A stretch of DNA of 64,000 bases from JAZDIU01 sp043804635. GTDB lineage: Bacteria > Chloroflexota > Dehalococcoidia > Dehalococcoidales > UBA2162. The stretch's first letter is position 1; every line of letters begins with the position of its first letter. The notes under the pieces are model-generated. The model did no database searches. It had not been told where the DNA came from and saw nothing but the letters and a program-made list of their open reading frames with translations. The DNA lies in contig JAZDIU010000011.1 in assembly GCA_043804635.1 (NCBI GenBank), forward strand, positions 5,634 through 69,633. The letters run 5' to 3'. Shown here piece by piece: positions 15,439 through 23,793 of the stretch. The position numbers were made by a program, and so were the translations under genes.

Positions 15439-15994
15439 CGGTCACGTTAGGGACGAACGCACTTATTGGCGGGACGAAAAACTAAGTGAAGAGCATCGGG
15501 AATGGGGTTGGAATTGTCCAGCGATAGACATAGATTTTCTTTTAGTGGAATATGATTTTGGGAAAGCGGTTGCATTGGTAGAGTACAAAGAAGAACATGT
15601 CGAGTTGCCGTCCTTTACACATCCATCCTACCTCGCGTTAAAAGACCTTGGTGACAGAGCGCAGATTCCGGTTTTTATTGTACGTTATGCCGGTGATTTT
15701 TCGTGGTGGAACGTGGAGCCTATTAATAGTTTTGGTTTCAAGAAATTATCAAAAGGAAGGAGGATGACCAAGAAAGAGTGGGTGACGTTTCTTTATTTTC
15801 TCAGAGGGCGGGTTCCGCCGGTTTTGTGTATGTCAGTTGAGTCGGCTACAGAATTATGGGAAAGGGTTGGGTCACCGCCGCTTAAAACGAAAAAAAGGAT
15901 AATTGAGTCATTAAAAGAAGAATTATTGCATGGAGGGTTGTCTTACACAGAGACAGAAAAAATCAATAAGTGGTTAAAGATGCAGGAGGTCTAA
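15431..15994 (+). CDS. PD-(D/E)xK nuclease-like protein
   Basis: A 187-residue protein. An EEHREWGWNCPAIDIDFLLVEYD segment followed by VEYKEEH gives D...E-x-K spacing typical of the restriction-endonuclease-like fold. I recall this pattern from phage proteins of unknown role. The last 50 residues (ELWERVGSPPLK ... KINKWLKMQE) match the C-terminal module of the primase at 11649. It overlaps the methyltransferase gene by 8 bases, so it is co-translated and may process DNA at the replication fork (inference). Confidence 0.6.
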   Translation: MSSGHVRDERTYWRDEKLSEEHREWGWNCPAIDIDFLLVEYDFGKAVALVEYKEEHVELPSFTHPSYLALKDLGDRAQIPVFIVRYAGDFSWWNVEPINSFGFKKLSKGRRMTKKEWVTFLYFLRGRVPPVLCMSVESATELWERVGSPPLKTKKRIIESLKEELLHGGLSYTETEKINKWLKMQEV

Positions 15995-15995
15995 T

Positions 15996-16337
15996 ATGGA
16001 TTTCGACAAAATAGTTCGTGACAATATCGCGGCAATTATAACCCGGCACGGAAGGAAATTTATTACAAGGCAGGTTGGCGATAGGGAAGCGGTATATTAT
16101 TTGATTAAAAAACTACACGAAGAGGCGGATGAGATATATAAGGCATGGGATGGAGGAGAGGGTGAAGGCAGGATGATTGAAGAGTTAGCTGATGTCATGG
16201 AATGTGTTAGGGGAATTGCTTCCAAGATGTCGGTACTAATGGATAGAATTGATTGGGAAAGAGAAAACAAGGCTATTCAGAACGGTCGGTTTGAGACCAA
16301 CACCATTCTTGTCTCAATGGAAGGTGACAAGTTTTAG
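15996..16337 (+). CDS. MazG-like / phosphoribosyl-ATP pyrophosphohydrolase-like protein
   Basis: A 113-residue all-alpha NTP pyrophosphohydrolase. The signature is KIVRDNIAAII at the start, then KKLHEEADEIY and EELADVMECV, giving the E-x2-D/E metal-binding helices of the MazG/PRA-PH fold. Such enzymes hydrolyse NTPs or modified nucleotides and clean the dNTP pool. GGAGG precedes the ATG. It is encoded next to a thymidylate synthase-like gene, consistent with nucleotide metabolism. An exact palindrome follows its stop. Confidence 0.75.
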   Translation: MDFDKIVRDNIAAIITRHGRKFITRQVGDREAVYYLIKKLHEEADEIYKAWDGGEGEGRMIEELADVMECVRGIASKMSVLMDRIDWERENKAIQNGRFETNTILVSMEGDKF

Positions 16338-16339
16338 AA

Positions 16340-16355
16340 TATTTCTCAAGAAATA
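16340..16355 (+). repeat. Dispersed 16-bp palindrome (CA form)
   Basis: Exact TATTTCTCAAGAAATA three bases after a stop codon and immediately before AAAAAAGGAGG of the next gene. Confidence 0.9.
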
Positions 16356-16369
16356 AAAAAGGAGGTGGT

Positions 16370-17014
16370 ATGAATTTAGTTTTTATTGAAGCCAACACCC
16401 TTTCGGAAGCATGGTTCCTGGCGGTTAGAAAACTATTCGAAGCGGGAACGAAATATAAAATTGACCGTGGCAGTTATAAAGGTCAGTATCGTCTTGAATT
16501 CGACTATTTCACTTTACATGTTAAATATCCGGGAACACTCCCCATGGTTCCTGATGTGCCGGCTGGGATTCCGGCTCCCTGCACTATGGAGTACGTTGAG
16601 AGTTATTTGCCTTATCTTTTAACCGGGGAAAAACATAAGAACGAAGAATATACTTACGGCCAGTATCTTGATCCTCAAATCAAAAAGGTTATAGCGATGT
16701 ATAAAAATGACGGGTGTAACACCAATCAGGCTTTTATGGCAGTGGGTGACGCTTCTTCCATTGACCTTCCGGACCCGCCTTGTCTGCGAGGAATTGATAC
16801 TCGTATTCGCGACGGTAAACTTAATTTTATTGTTTATTTTCGGTCATGGGATTTGTGGGGAGGGTTGCCCGGTAATTTAGCCGGCATTGAGCTGGTGAAG
16901 CAATACATGGCATCGGAGATTGGAGTAGAGAATGGAGAGATAATCGCGGCCAGCAAGGGTCTGCATCTTTACGATCATTCCTGGGAAATAGCAAAAAGGG
17001 CGGTGAGGTTATAG
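16370..17014 (+). CDS. Thymidylate synthase-family enzyme (short, archaeal-type)
   Basis: A 214-residue enzyme with ThyA-family landmarks: PPC with the catalytic Cys138, YFRSWD (RS at 158-159), LPGNLAGIELV with Asn169, and GLHLYDHSWE. It is about 50 residues shorter than bacterial ThyA, like the archaeal-type enzymes. The Asn in the LPxN motif favours dUMP over dCMP as substrate. It would make dTMP or a 5-substituted pyrimidine for the replicon, with methylenetetrahydrofolate as donor. GGAGGT precedes the ATG. Hydroxymethylase activity cannot be excluded. Confidence 0.8.
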   Translation: MNLVFIEANTLSEAWFLAVRKLFEAGTKYKIDRGSYKGQYRLEFDYFTLHVKYPGTLPMVPDVPAGIPAPCTMEYVESYLPYLLTGEKHKNEEYTYGQYLDPQIKKVIAMYKNDGCNTNQAFMAVGDASSIDLPDPPCLRGIDTRIRDGKLNFIVYFRSWDLWGGLPGNLAGIELVKQYMASEIGVENGEIIAASKGLHLYDHSWEIAKRAVRL

Positions 17015-17018
17015 TAAA

Positions 17019-17324
17019 ATGTTTAATCCAGATGAAAGTACATGGGGTACAAACGCAGATCCATGGCAGCCGGTAGAGCAAGGCGGAGAGCAATTACAGT
17101 TTATAGATTTTCAAGGTCGCCGTTTAAGCTTACTGTGGGATTGTGCAGTAAGGTATCCTGCCTTCGAGAAGAACGAATTTGAATGCCGTCATGGTCTATC
17201 TTTTCCGTATTTTGTAATAGCGGGAGCCAGTGATGTTGAGCTTATTATGTTTCACGATACTTTCGTAAAATTAAGACGGTCAGGTAAAACGATAGGTCGG
17301 GCAAAACAAGAGTGTGTATTATAA
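17019..17324 (+). CDS. Unknown small protein
   Basis: A 101-residue, beta-rich protein starting MFNPDESTWG, four bases after the thymidylate synthase stop. It contains Trp-rich ends and two separated Cys but no clear zinc motif. Not recognised. Position suggests a nucleotide or DNA-metabolism accessory. Confidence 0.55.
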   Translation: MFNPDESTWGTNADPWQPVEQGGEQLQFIDFQGRRLSLLWDCAVRYPAFEKNEFECRHGLSFPYFVIAGASDVELIMFHDTFVKLRRSGKTIGRAKQECVL

Positions 17325-17340
17325 AAAAAGGAGGTGAGTT

Positions 17341-17517
17341 ATGAAAATTGTACTTGAGATTGGTAAGGAAATGGAAGTCGGGAAAGATAAAAACAAAAAC
17401 CCTATCGTTTTGTTCTGCAGTGCTCTTTTGAGCCTTGACGGTGACAAGATTCTTGTTGATGAGGTTGTTGATGAGGTTGTGAAATCATTAAAAATTAACG
17501 ATTACAATTTTAGATAA
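17341..17517 (+). CDS. Unknown small acidic protein
   Basis: A 58-residue protein (MKIVLEIGKEMEVGKDKNKN start). AAAGGAGG lies seven bases before ATG 17341. The alternating hydrophobic strand, an FCSALLSLDGD turn and a Val/Glu helix suggest a compact alpha/beta protein. No family recognised; it lies just upstream of the helicase gene. Confidence 0.65.
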   Translation: MKIVLEIGKEMEVGKDKNKNPIVLFCSALLSLDGDKILVDEVVDEVVKSLKINDYNFR

Positions 17518-17535
17518 AAGAAAAGGACGGTACCC

Positions 17536-19149
17536 ATGCAAGATTCCAGCTTAAAAATAGATTCCTCCTTGGGACTTCCGGCAAGATTCACAAAATGGAG
17601 AGAAGACCAGCTTCAAGCGGTAAGTGCAATTACAAAATCAGACAAATCTGTATTCTTGGGTGATTTTCCAACAGGTACGGGTAAAAGCCTCCTGTCAATC
17701 GGCGTTCATCGAGCATTGCGAAATCGATGTGTGTACCTTTGTGGGACAAAACAATTGCAGTCGCAAATAATGTCTGACTTCAGTGAAATTGCTGTTAGCC
17801 TCAAGGGGAAAGCCAATTACCCCTGTGTTTTGAAATACGAGCAATTTCCGCAAGTTACCGCGGATGATTGTGCTTATCCAAAACCGTCGTCCTGCAAGTA
17901 TTATGGTGAATGTCCGTATTATTGCGCTAAGGCGGAAGCGAAGGTTGCCCCACTCGTTGTTTTGAACAATGCTTATTTTCTGGCCGAGGCCAATGGTGAG
18001 TTCTCAGCTTTTGGGAATACCGAGTTTTTGATAGTAGATGAAATTGATTCCGTTGATATGGCCTTACTTGGTTACATTCAATTTACGATTACGCTCAAGC
18101 AATTAGAGAAGTTTGGATTAAGGTTGCCGAACAATCCGGATAATAAAAACAGTTGGTTACAATGGATTCCCGGAACCCTGGCTAATTTAGAGCCGTGGAT
18201 GGAAAATTATCTTTCCCAGCTAAAGGGTAAAGACCCGGCAAGGTGGGGTCCAATGGAAATTGAGCTTCAGCGTCAAGCCAAAAAGATGGACAAGCTTTAC
18301 GGCAAGTTAGATTTTTTAAGAAAGGAGGTTGACGATTCATGGGTATTCTTTTCCCATGAAATAAAAGACGGGAGAGAATGGGTGTTTAAGCCGGTGCAAG
18401 TTGGGAAATACGGATACCGGTATTTATGGAGTCATGGAGAGCGAGCTTTAGGGATGTCGGGAACGATATTTGATCCAGGGATAACCTGTACGGATTTGGG
18501 CATTGATGATTGCGATTACATGAGACTGGATAGCCCATTTCCCGTAGAGAACCGTCCGATCTTTTATAAACCGGTAGTCAATCTTACCATGAAAACTATG
18601 GATTATGAATTACCGATACTCGCGAAAGAGGTTGACGGTATTTTAGCCAAGTATCCATCGGAGAAAATCCTGGTTCACACGGTAAGTTATAAAGTCAGGG
18701 ATTATCTTTTGTCTCACCTTTCCGAGCAATGGAGAATTGTTACTCATACATCGCAGACCCGGGAAATGGAATTAGAAGATTTTAAGGCGAGTAAATTACC
18801 GCTGGTTATGTTATCGCCGTCATTCGGAAGAGGGGTCGATTTACCAGAGGCCGATAATGTCGGTGCCGTTGTGATAGTGAAAATGCCTTACTTGGATTTA
18901 TCCGATCCTCAGACGAAAGCCAGAATGAACATGAAAGACGGAGGGAGGTGGTATTCTTTAAAAGCAGCGCAAAGTTTAGTGCAGCAAAGCGGAAGGTCGA
19001 TTCGGTCAAAAACTCAAAGAAGTGACACTTATATTTTAGACTCTCAATTCTCGCGGCTCCGGCGTCAGTTAGGAGACACTTTGCCAGCATGGTGGACGAA
19101 AGCGATTATTGATGTTCCGGTCGAGAAAAGAGCGGGGCAATTAATATAA
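17536..19149 (+). CDS. XPD/DinG-like SF2 helicase with Fe-S cysteines
   Basis: A 537-residue helicase. Walker A FPTGTGKS is at 44-51, the Walker B variant is VDEID, and motif VI is QQSGRSIRSKTQRSD. Four cysteines in NYPC ... DDC ... SSCKYYGECPYYC lie between motifs Ia and II, as in the Fe-S domain of XPD/DinG helicases. These unwind DNA 5-prime to 3-prime and remove D- or R-loops. It is encoded with the primase and resolvase, so probably part of replication or recombination. An exact palindrome follows the stop. Confidence 0.8.
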   Translation: MQDSSLKIDSSLGLPARFTKWREDQLQAVSAITKSDKSVFLGDFPTGTGKSLLSIGVHRALRNRCVYLCGTKQLQSQIMSDFSEIAVSLKGKANYPCVLKYEQFPQVTADDCAYPKPSSCKYYGECPYYCAKAEAKVAPLVVLNNAYFLAEANGEFSAFGNTEFLIVDEIDSVDMALLGYIQFTITLKQLEKFGLRLPNNPDNKNSWLQWIPGTLANLEPWMENYLSQLKGKDPARWGPMEIELQRQAKKMDKLYGKLDFLRKEVDDSWVFFSHEIKDGREWVFKPVQVGKYGYRYLWSHGERALGMSGTIFDPGITCTDLGIDDCDYMRLDSPFPVENRPIFYKPVVNLTMKTMDYELPILAKEVDGILAKYPSEKILVHTVSYKVRDYLLSHLSEQWRIVTHTSQTREMELEDFKASKLPLVMLSPSFGRGVDLPEADNVGAVVIVKMPYLDLSDPQTKARMNMKDGGRWYSLKAAQSLVQQSGRSIRSKTQRSDTYILDSQFSRLRRQLGDTLPAWWTKAIIDVPVEKRAGQLI

Positions 19150-19151
19150 AA

Positions 19152-19167
19152 TATTTCTCAAGAAATA
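19152..19167 (+). repeat. Dispersed 16-bp palindrome (CA form)
   Basis: Exact copy three bases after the helicase stop codon and just before the SD (AAAAAAAGAGGAG) of the next gene. Confidence 0.9.
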
Positions 19168-19186
19168 AAAAAAGAGGAGAGTAAAA

Positions 19187-19585
19187 ATGCAACAGCGTTT
19201 CAACGCAATAGAGTTACCAAAAACACGATTTTCCTATCCAGAGATACCGAAAATCAGGTATGGTAATCTTATCGTTAAATTCTTCGGTTGTCGCGAAGCT
19301 CATAAGGTTAAAGAATGTTCAAAATGCGAGTTCTGGTCGAATGATAACGAGCATTTTGAGCAATGTCCAATTGTCCAGGACCAAAAAGAGGCGGCCATGC
19401 TCAGCAAGGAATACAAGAGCCTTTTGGCATTGGATAAAATACCCTTGCCGGCCAAGGTTAAGCTTATCCTTTTTCCCGAACTACCGGTTAAAGAGAAAGG
19501 GAAGAGTACGGGGAGGCCGGTATCCGTAAAGAAGTTAAATTTCCTTGACCCTACAGGTTTTCTTGATGAAGAAGATGAGAAATGA
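19187..19585 (+). CDS. Unknown protein with Cys3-4 cluster
   Basis: A 132-residue protein with C-x(n)-CSKCEFW ... CPIV near residues 36-66, a possible zinc site, and a Lys/Pro-rich second half containing KSTGRPVSVKKL. It directly follows the Fe-S helicase and overlaps the next gene by four bases (ATGA). Not recognised; a helicase partner is possible. Confidence 0.6.
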   Translation: MQQRFNAIELPKTRFSYPEIPKIRYGNLIVKFFGCREAHKVKECSKCEFWSNDNEHFEQCPIVQDQKEAAMLSKEYKSLLALDKIPLPAKVKLILFPELPVKEKGKSTGRPVSVKKLNFLDPTGFLDEEDEK

Positions 19586-20337
19586 ACGACGATAAGGTTT
19601 TGTTAGCCGCGCATCATCGTTCGGCGCTTCTTAAAACCTGGGTTGGGTTAGGGTGTCCCAAAATTGTTATTATGCGGGGTTTTCATGATGGTGCATGGGG
19701 CCCGGCTGAGACGGTTATTGGTTTAGGTAAAGCCTTGAGAGTGCCGATGGAGCGGCGACGGTTGTTTAAGGTTCTCAGGTTTTTTAATTGGGGAGGCTGG
19801 TCCAGGGAGACTTGGGACGACTGGATGGAAGAATTCCCTGAAGAGCGAAGAATTCTAAGCCTGCAAAGAATTAAATATTTAATTATTAATAACGGGGGTG
19901 AAGATAATATGGCTGATTTTACTCCGGACGAGCTTAAGATTATTGTCGAAGCAAATGGTATGACTATGGAGGCCCTTCTCGATAGGGTGATCAAGGGCAA
20001 TGACCGGCTCATGGATTATTACGGGGAGATCAAGAAAGAAAAAGATACGGAAACCTGGAATTCTCTCGTGGACAATTTGCACGTTGCCGTTGAGAGGCTA
20101 GAGTTGCTTACCGAGGTTCTCGCGTTCAAGGGGTATCACGATTGTTTTTATATAAAAGACGGGGTGCGGACGCGTAGATGTTTGGATGAGAACAAAAGCA
20201 ATATTGTTTGCTGGGCTTGCTTGAGTGATAAAAAATATTGGGAAACCGAGTTGTTTGGAACGGGGACTCCTCTACCGTATCGCACTCGCAAAGGGGAAAG
20301 GCTAATGAGGTTTATCAAAGCCGGGGGGAAATTATGA
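19582..20337 (+). CDS. Unknown protein with Trp-rich N-terminal half
   Basis: A 251-residue protein. The N-terminal part is Trp/Gly-rich with WGPAETVIGLGKALRVP, HTH-like in spacing. The middle is helical and the end carries CWACLSDKKYWETE, a lone C-x2-C. It overlaps both neighbours by four bases, so it is translated as part of the methyltransferase operon. Function unknown. Confidence 0.6.
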   Translation: MNDDKVLLAAHHRSALLKTWVGLGCPKIVIMRGFHDGAWGPAETVIGLGKALRVPMERRRLFKVLRFFNWGGWSRETWDDWMEEFPEERRILSLQRIKYLIINNGGEDNMADFTPDELKIIVEANGMTMEALLDRVIKGNDRLMDYYGEIKKEKDTETWNSLVDNLHVAVERLELLTEVLAFKGYHDCFYIKDGVRTRRCLDENKSNIVCWACLSDKKYWETELFGTGTPLPYRTRKGERLMRFIKAGGKL

Positions 20338-22073
20338 CAGGGCTGGTTAATTTTCTTATCGCGGATTTGTTTTGCGGCGCCGGCGGGACTTCTACCGGGG
20401 CTGAACTTGCAATCAGGGAAATCGGTGGTCAGATGATTCTTGTTTGTGTCAATCATTGGCCGGTCGCAATTGAAACTCATAAAAAGAATCATCCTACAGC
20501 TCGCCATTATGTTGAAGATGTGACTGTTGCCGATCCGAACAAAATAGTCACGGAAGGGTATCTTGACCTGCTTTGTGCTTCGCCGGAATGCCGTTATTAC
20601 AGTCGGGCCCGTGGGGGGAAGCCAGTCCATGATCAAGGCCGAATGAATCCCTGGGCGGTTCACCGTTGGCTTACATCCCTAAATGTTCGGTGTCTTCTTG
20701 TTGAGAATGTACCGGAATTTATGGATTGGGGACCGCTTCTTTTTGATGGGACGCCTGATCCGAAAGGGAAAGGATTGTTTTTCCAGTCTTGGGTAAAGGC
20801 ATTATGGGAAATGGGATACAAAGCTGAGTGGAGATTACTTAACGCTGCTAATTACGGCGACGCTACTACTCGTACCAGGTTCTTTCTTATCGCTCGTAAT
20901 GATGGGCATTCAATTGTTTGGCCGGAGCCGTCTCATCGTGAAAACGGTGCTGCTGAAATGTTCAGTGAACTTCCGAAATGGCGTTCTGCTCGGGAGATAA
21001 TCGACTGGAACAATACCGGGCGTTCCCTTTTGGATGATCCCCGGTATCTAAAACGTCCATTGAGCGAGAAGACGCGAAAACGTATTGCCCGTGGACTTGA
21101 AAAGTTTGGTGGGGCGCTCGCGCCTTATTATATTCGACTTTTAGGATTAGAGCCCGTCATGAATCCAGAGGGGGATAAAAACGAGCCTTTTGTATTGAAC
21201 CGGAACGGGGAAAACGGCGGGGCCCGTACGCACTCGATAGATTCTCCTTTACCTACCGCGACGACGCGCGGGGCTGGTTATTTGGTACTTCCGGGGATTG
21301 AATCTTTTGTTATGGGTAAGCAGGGTCACTCGCCGGCTTATCGGAGCATTGAGGAACCTATTCCGAGTGTCACTTGCGAATCGGCCTCAAAACTCATTGA
21401 GCCTGTTATCGAACCTTTTGTTCTTGGGCAGCATTCAGGGAGCGCACCACGGTCGGTCGAAAACCCGATTCCTACCGTTATGTCCGACGGTGCTATTTCT
21501 GTGGTAACTCCGACGATGGTCAAATATTACGGGAATGGTGACTGTAAATCTGTTGAAGATCCGGTCCCAACATTAACTACGAAAGACCGGGTAGGATTAG
21601 CGAGTCCTGTGTTGGTAGAGGTTAATCATGGAGGTCATGATGACCGGTGTCGCTCGGTAGATAAGCCATTGGGAGTGCTTACCACAAAAAGGGGGACGGC
21701 GCTTATTTCTCCATTCATCGTTCCTCAGTTTAGCGAGAGGGAAATGCAAAAACCAAGGTTTAATAGCATTGAAAATCCTCTCCCGGCTGTAACCGGGCAT
21801 GGCGCCGGCGCACTTGTTGAGCCGGTTATTACTCATGTGAATGGGATTGTGGATCCTCGTCGTGTTGTTGAAATTAATGGTCAACCTTACGTGCTTGATA
21901 TTAAGTTTAGAATGCTTTCTAATTTAGAGCTTGCCCGGGCGATGGGGTTTACGAACAACGAAACAACCTATGAATTTGTTGGTAATATTGGAGAAGTTAC
22001 GCGGCAAATCGGTAATGCGGTACCGGTAAATTTAGCGAAGGCGTTGGTTTTATCTATTTTGAAGGAGGCATAA
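20334..22073 (+). CDS. C5-cytosine DNA methyltransferase with long repeat-bearing insert
   Basis: A 579-residue enzyme that transfers methyl groups from SAM to C5 of cytosine. Motif I DLFCGAGG (11-18), catalytic ASPEC (Cys86; the usual PPC is PEC here), ENV (124-126), TRTRFF and the closing IGNAVPVNLAKA are all present. Between them lies a long region with five or six repeats of about 45 residues built on S(I/V)E-x-P(I/L)P(T/S)(V/L)T, likely the target-recognition part. ATG 20334 overlaps the previous stop (ATGA). No partner endonuclease is adjacent, so it is an orphan methyltransferase. Confidence 0.85.
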   Translation: MTGLVNFLIADLFCGAGGTSTGAELAIREIGGQMILVCVNHWPVAIETHKKNHPTARHYVEDVTVADPNKIVTEGYLDLLCASPECRYYSRARGGKPVHDQGRMNPWAVHRWLTSLNVRCLLVENVPEFMDWGPLLFDGTPDPKGKGLFFQSWVKALWEMGYKAEWRLLNAANYGDATTRTRFFLIARNDGHSIVWPEPSHRENGAAEMFSELPKWRSAREIIDWNNTGRSLLDDPRYLKRPLSEKTRKRIARGLEKFGGALAPYYIRLLGLEPVMNPEGDKNEPFVLNRNGENGGARTHSIDSPLPTATTRGAGYLVLPGIESFVMGKQGHSPAYRSIEEPIPSVTCESASKLIEPVIEPFVLGQHSGSAPRSVENPIPTVMSDGAISVVTPTMVKYYGNGDCKSVEDPVPTLTTKDRVGLASPVLVEVNHGGHDDRCRSVDKPLGVLTTKRGTALISPFIVPQFSEREMQKPRFNSIENPLPAVTGHGAGALVEPVITHVNGIVDPRRVVEINGQPYVLDIKFRMLSNLELARAMGFTNNETTYEFVGNIGEVTRQIGNAVPVNLAKALVLSILKEA

Positions 22074-22074
22074 T

Positions 22075-22149
22075 ATGCCAAGGCCAGTTAATCTTATAAC
22101 CATGGTTGAGTCGGTTGCCAAAGGGCGGACTCGGGTGGTAGTGAGATGA
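22075..22149 (+). CDS. Micropeptide of 24 residues
   Basis: AAGGAGG before ATG 22075 supports translation. The product is MPRPVNLITMVESVAKGRTR plus VVVR, basic and amphipathic. Its stop overlaps the next start (ATGA), so it may mainly couple translation to the resolvase gene. Function unknown. Confidence 0.5.
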   Translation: MPRPVNLITMVESVAKGRTRVVVR

Positions 22150-22601
22150 AGTGCGGAATCGATCCGGGAATTTTCGGAGCCATTGCATTTCTGGATGACT
22201 CGAATAATTTTATCAAAGTTGTAGACATGCCTGTTATGACTATTGGGAAAAGCAAACACCAGGTCAACGCTGCCGAGCTCGCAAAAATTATTGATTCATG
22301 TTCTGGTGAAGGTGCAACCGCTTACCTGGAATCAGTTAGTGCTATGCCAGGGCAAGGGGTAACCGGTGTTTTTTCCTTCGGGTGTTCTTTTGGAATAGTG
22401 TTAGGAGTTTTGGGAGCCTTGAAAATTCCAGTCGTTCTGGTTACGCCGGTCTCGTGGAAGAGAAGGGCCGGGCTTATCGGGAAAGAAAAGGACATGGCAA
22501 GGACGCTTGCCATAAGGTTGTACCCTGAAGCTGAATTGAGCCGGAAGAAGGATATAGGACGTGCGGACGCGATCTGTATAGCCCGCTTCTCTGTAGTTTG
22601 A
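22146..22601 (+). CDS. RuvC-like Holliday junction resolvase
   Basis: A 151-residue RNase H-fold nuclease. The catalytic start is CGIDPG (Asp near residue 6), followed by AYLESV with Glu, the phage-type signature MPGQGVTGVFSFGCSFGI and the acidic GRADAICIA end. It cleaves four-way junctions during recombination or packaging. The Gly-rich central motif is typical of phage RuvC relatives. It ends the replication operon together with the following small gene. Confidence 0.82.
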   Translation: MKCGIDPGIFGAIAFLDDSNNFIKVVDMPVMTIGKSKHQVNAAELAKIIDSCSGEGATAYLESVSAMPGQGVTGVFSFGCSFGIVLGVLGALKIPVVLVTPVSWKRRAGLIGKEKDMARTLAIRLYPEAELSRKKDIGRADAICIARFSVV

Positions 22602-22602
22602 T

Positions 22603-22800
22603 ATGTATCTCACCAACGGTAAAATTGCCTGGGAGATTTTTCCGAGTTTCATTTTGCCGGGTAAAGAGTGGAAAGTCGTGGAACGTTTGGATTGGTATAA
22701 TTATAAAGTCGGTGTTTGTGGTGAGCTCAGAAAAATCGAAAGTAAAAAAGCGCGTATAATCACCCAGAAGGATATTGTCAGTGGCAAGACTCAGGACTAG
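22603..22800 (+). CDS. Unknown small protein
   Basis: A 65-residue protein starting MYLTNGKIAWEIFP directly after the resolvase stop. It has a beta-type composition rich in Trp and Lys. No motif recognised. It is the last gene of the rightward replication operon. Confidence 0.5.
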   Translation: MYLTNGKIAWEIFPSFILPGKEWKVVERLDWYNYKVGVCGELRKIESKKARIITQKDIVSGKTQD

Positions 22801-22822
22801 GCAAAATGGGTGTAACAGGGCT

Positions 22823-22850
22823 AGAACGGGCAGCCAGGCGGCAAGGATGG
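22823..22850 (+). repeat. Left copy of a 28-bp inverted repeat (pairs with 56572-56599)
   Basis: Starts AGAACGGGC and ends GGCGGCAAGGATGG. The reverse complement of 56572-56599 matches it at 26 of 28 bases. It is followed by GGTTGCC, giving a local hairpin (CAGCCA...TGGCTG and GGCAA...TTGCC). Both copies lie in non-coding DNA. Confidence 0.75.
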
Positions 22851-22932
22851 GCGCTGTAGGCGGTTGCCGGGTGGCTGAAAAGAGAAATTTGAAAGGGAAA
22901 GATTTAATGTAATGGTTCCAAGAAAAGGAAGA

Positions 22933-22966
22933 GGGGGAGAGCTTTAATAACTCTTCCCCCTTTTTT
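22933..22966 (+). terminator. Rho-independent terminator of the replication operon
   Basis: GGGGGAGAG pairs with CTCTTCCCCC (one bulged T) and six T follow. It ends the rightward operon just before the convergent minus-strand operon. Confidence 0.8.
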
Positions 22967-22997
22967 GTTTCTTTGGGAGCCGTTTGGCCGGTGAGGG

Positions 22998-23210
22998 TTA
23001 AATGGTAACCTTGCTGGCGTCTTGCCCGTTAGCCGCGCATCCTTTGGTAGCTTTAACGAATCTCTTTTTCACGTCGCCTCTGGTGCCGCCGGTCTTGCCG
23101 TCGAGAACCATACCAACGCAAGCGGCATGGCTGTTGGTTTTGGGCACCCATCGTCCGGTCGGGGTAACCTTGCTTCTGAGGGCTGTTCCGAATATTCTAC
23201 CTTTACCCAT
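22998..23210 (-). CDS. Small basic protein of unknown function
   Basis: A 70-residue Lys/Gly-rich protein starting MGKGRIFGTALRSK, with AAGGAGT eight bases upstream on the minus strand. Two Cys are present (HAACVG, KGCAANG). It is the last gene of the leftward operon and has a larger spacer upstream (23211-23282) than the others. It could bind nucleic acid from composition alone. Confidence 0.6.
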   Translation of the reverse strand: MGKGRIFGTALRSKVTPTGRWVPKTNSHAACVGMVLDGKTGGTRGDVKKRFVKATKGCAANGQDASKVTI

Positions 23211-23282
23211 GTTAATACTCCTTATGAAAATATTTTCTATTTTTAATATATGGGTAATTTTAATAATTAACAATTAAAACGA

Positions 23283-23591
23283 TTAAGCGTCAATGAAATC
23301 GTTTTTACAGTCGAGTAAAAGTAAAGCCGGTACCGCTTCTACTTCGTTACGTTTAGCTATATCTTTACCTTCTTCGCTATTTATATCGATTTGGATAATA
23401 GTCCCCTCTTCCACATCTTTCTTGAATCTGGTTTTTTCTTCTTCGCAACCATCACAGTTTTCTTGAACAAGTAAAACTAGCCGGGGATGGCATTCATCTT
23501 TGGATTCTTTTATCATTTTTTTAACACAGCCTAGAGCGATATCTGTGTCCTCAAAACTATAACAGACTTTTGCTTCGTCTTTATTACTCAT
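23283..23591 (-). CDS. Thioredoxin-like protein
   Basis: A 102-residue thioredoxin fold protein. LVLLVQENCDGCEEEKTRF carries the CDGC redox motif after a strand. IIQIDINSEEGKDIAKRNEVEAVPALLLLD supplies the following strand, helix and the conserved Val-Pro (cis-Pro) loop. It would reduce or exchange disulfides in the cytoplasm. It overlaps the upstream 69-aa gene by 8 bases within the operon headed by the gene at 25057-25752. Confidence 0.7.
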   Translation of the reverse strand: MSNKDEAKVCYSFEDTDIALGCVKKMIKESKDECHPRLVLLVQENCDGCEEEKTRFKKDVEEGTIIQIDINSEEGKDIAKRNEVEAVPALLLLDCKNDFIDA

Positions 23592-23793
23592 CTTCGTTTT
23601 CCTCTTCTGTGGTTATTTTATCTCCTAATGGCTCAAGGAGTGCAAACAATTCAAGCGTTGTATGGCCGGGTGCGTTTGGTAGAAGTACACATGAATCTTC
23701 GCGGCAGATAAGAACGCCGTCATTTCCCCGTTTGAAATCAATGCAACTTCCGTCAGCGAGTGTGATTCTAACCAGTTGTTCTAGTTTACTCAC
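23584..23793 (-). CDS. Unknown small protein
   Basis: A 69-residue protein with a beta-rich start (LEQLVRITLADGSCIDFKRG), a second Cys pair (CREDSCVLLP) and an acidic C-terminus. It overlaps both neighbours. No family recognised; its two short CxxxxxC elements may bind metal or be redox targets of the adjacent thioredoxin-like protein (speculative). Confidence 0.55.
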   Translation of the reverse strand: MSKLEQLVRITLADGSCIDFKRGNDGVLICREDSCVLLPNAPGHTTLELFALLEPLGDKITTEEENEDE

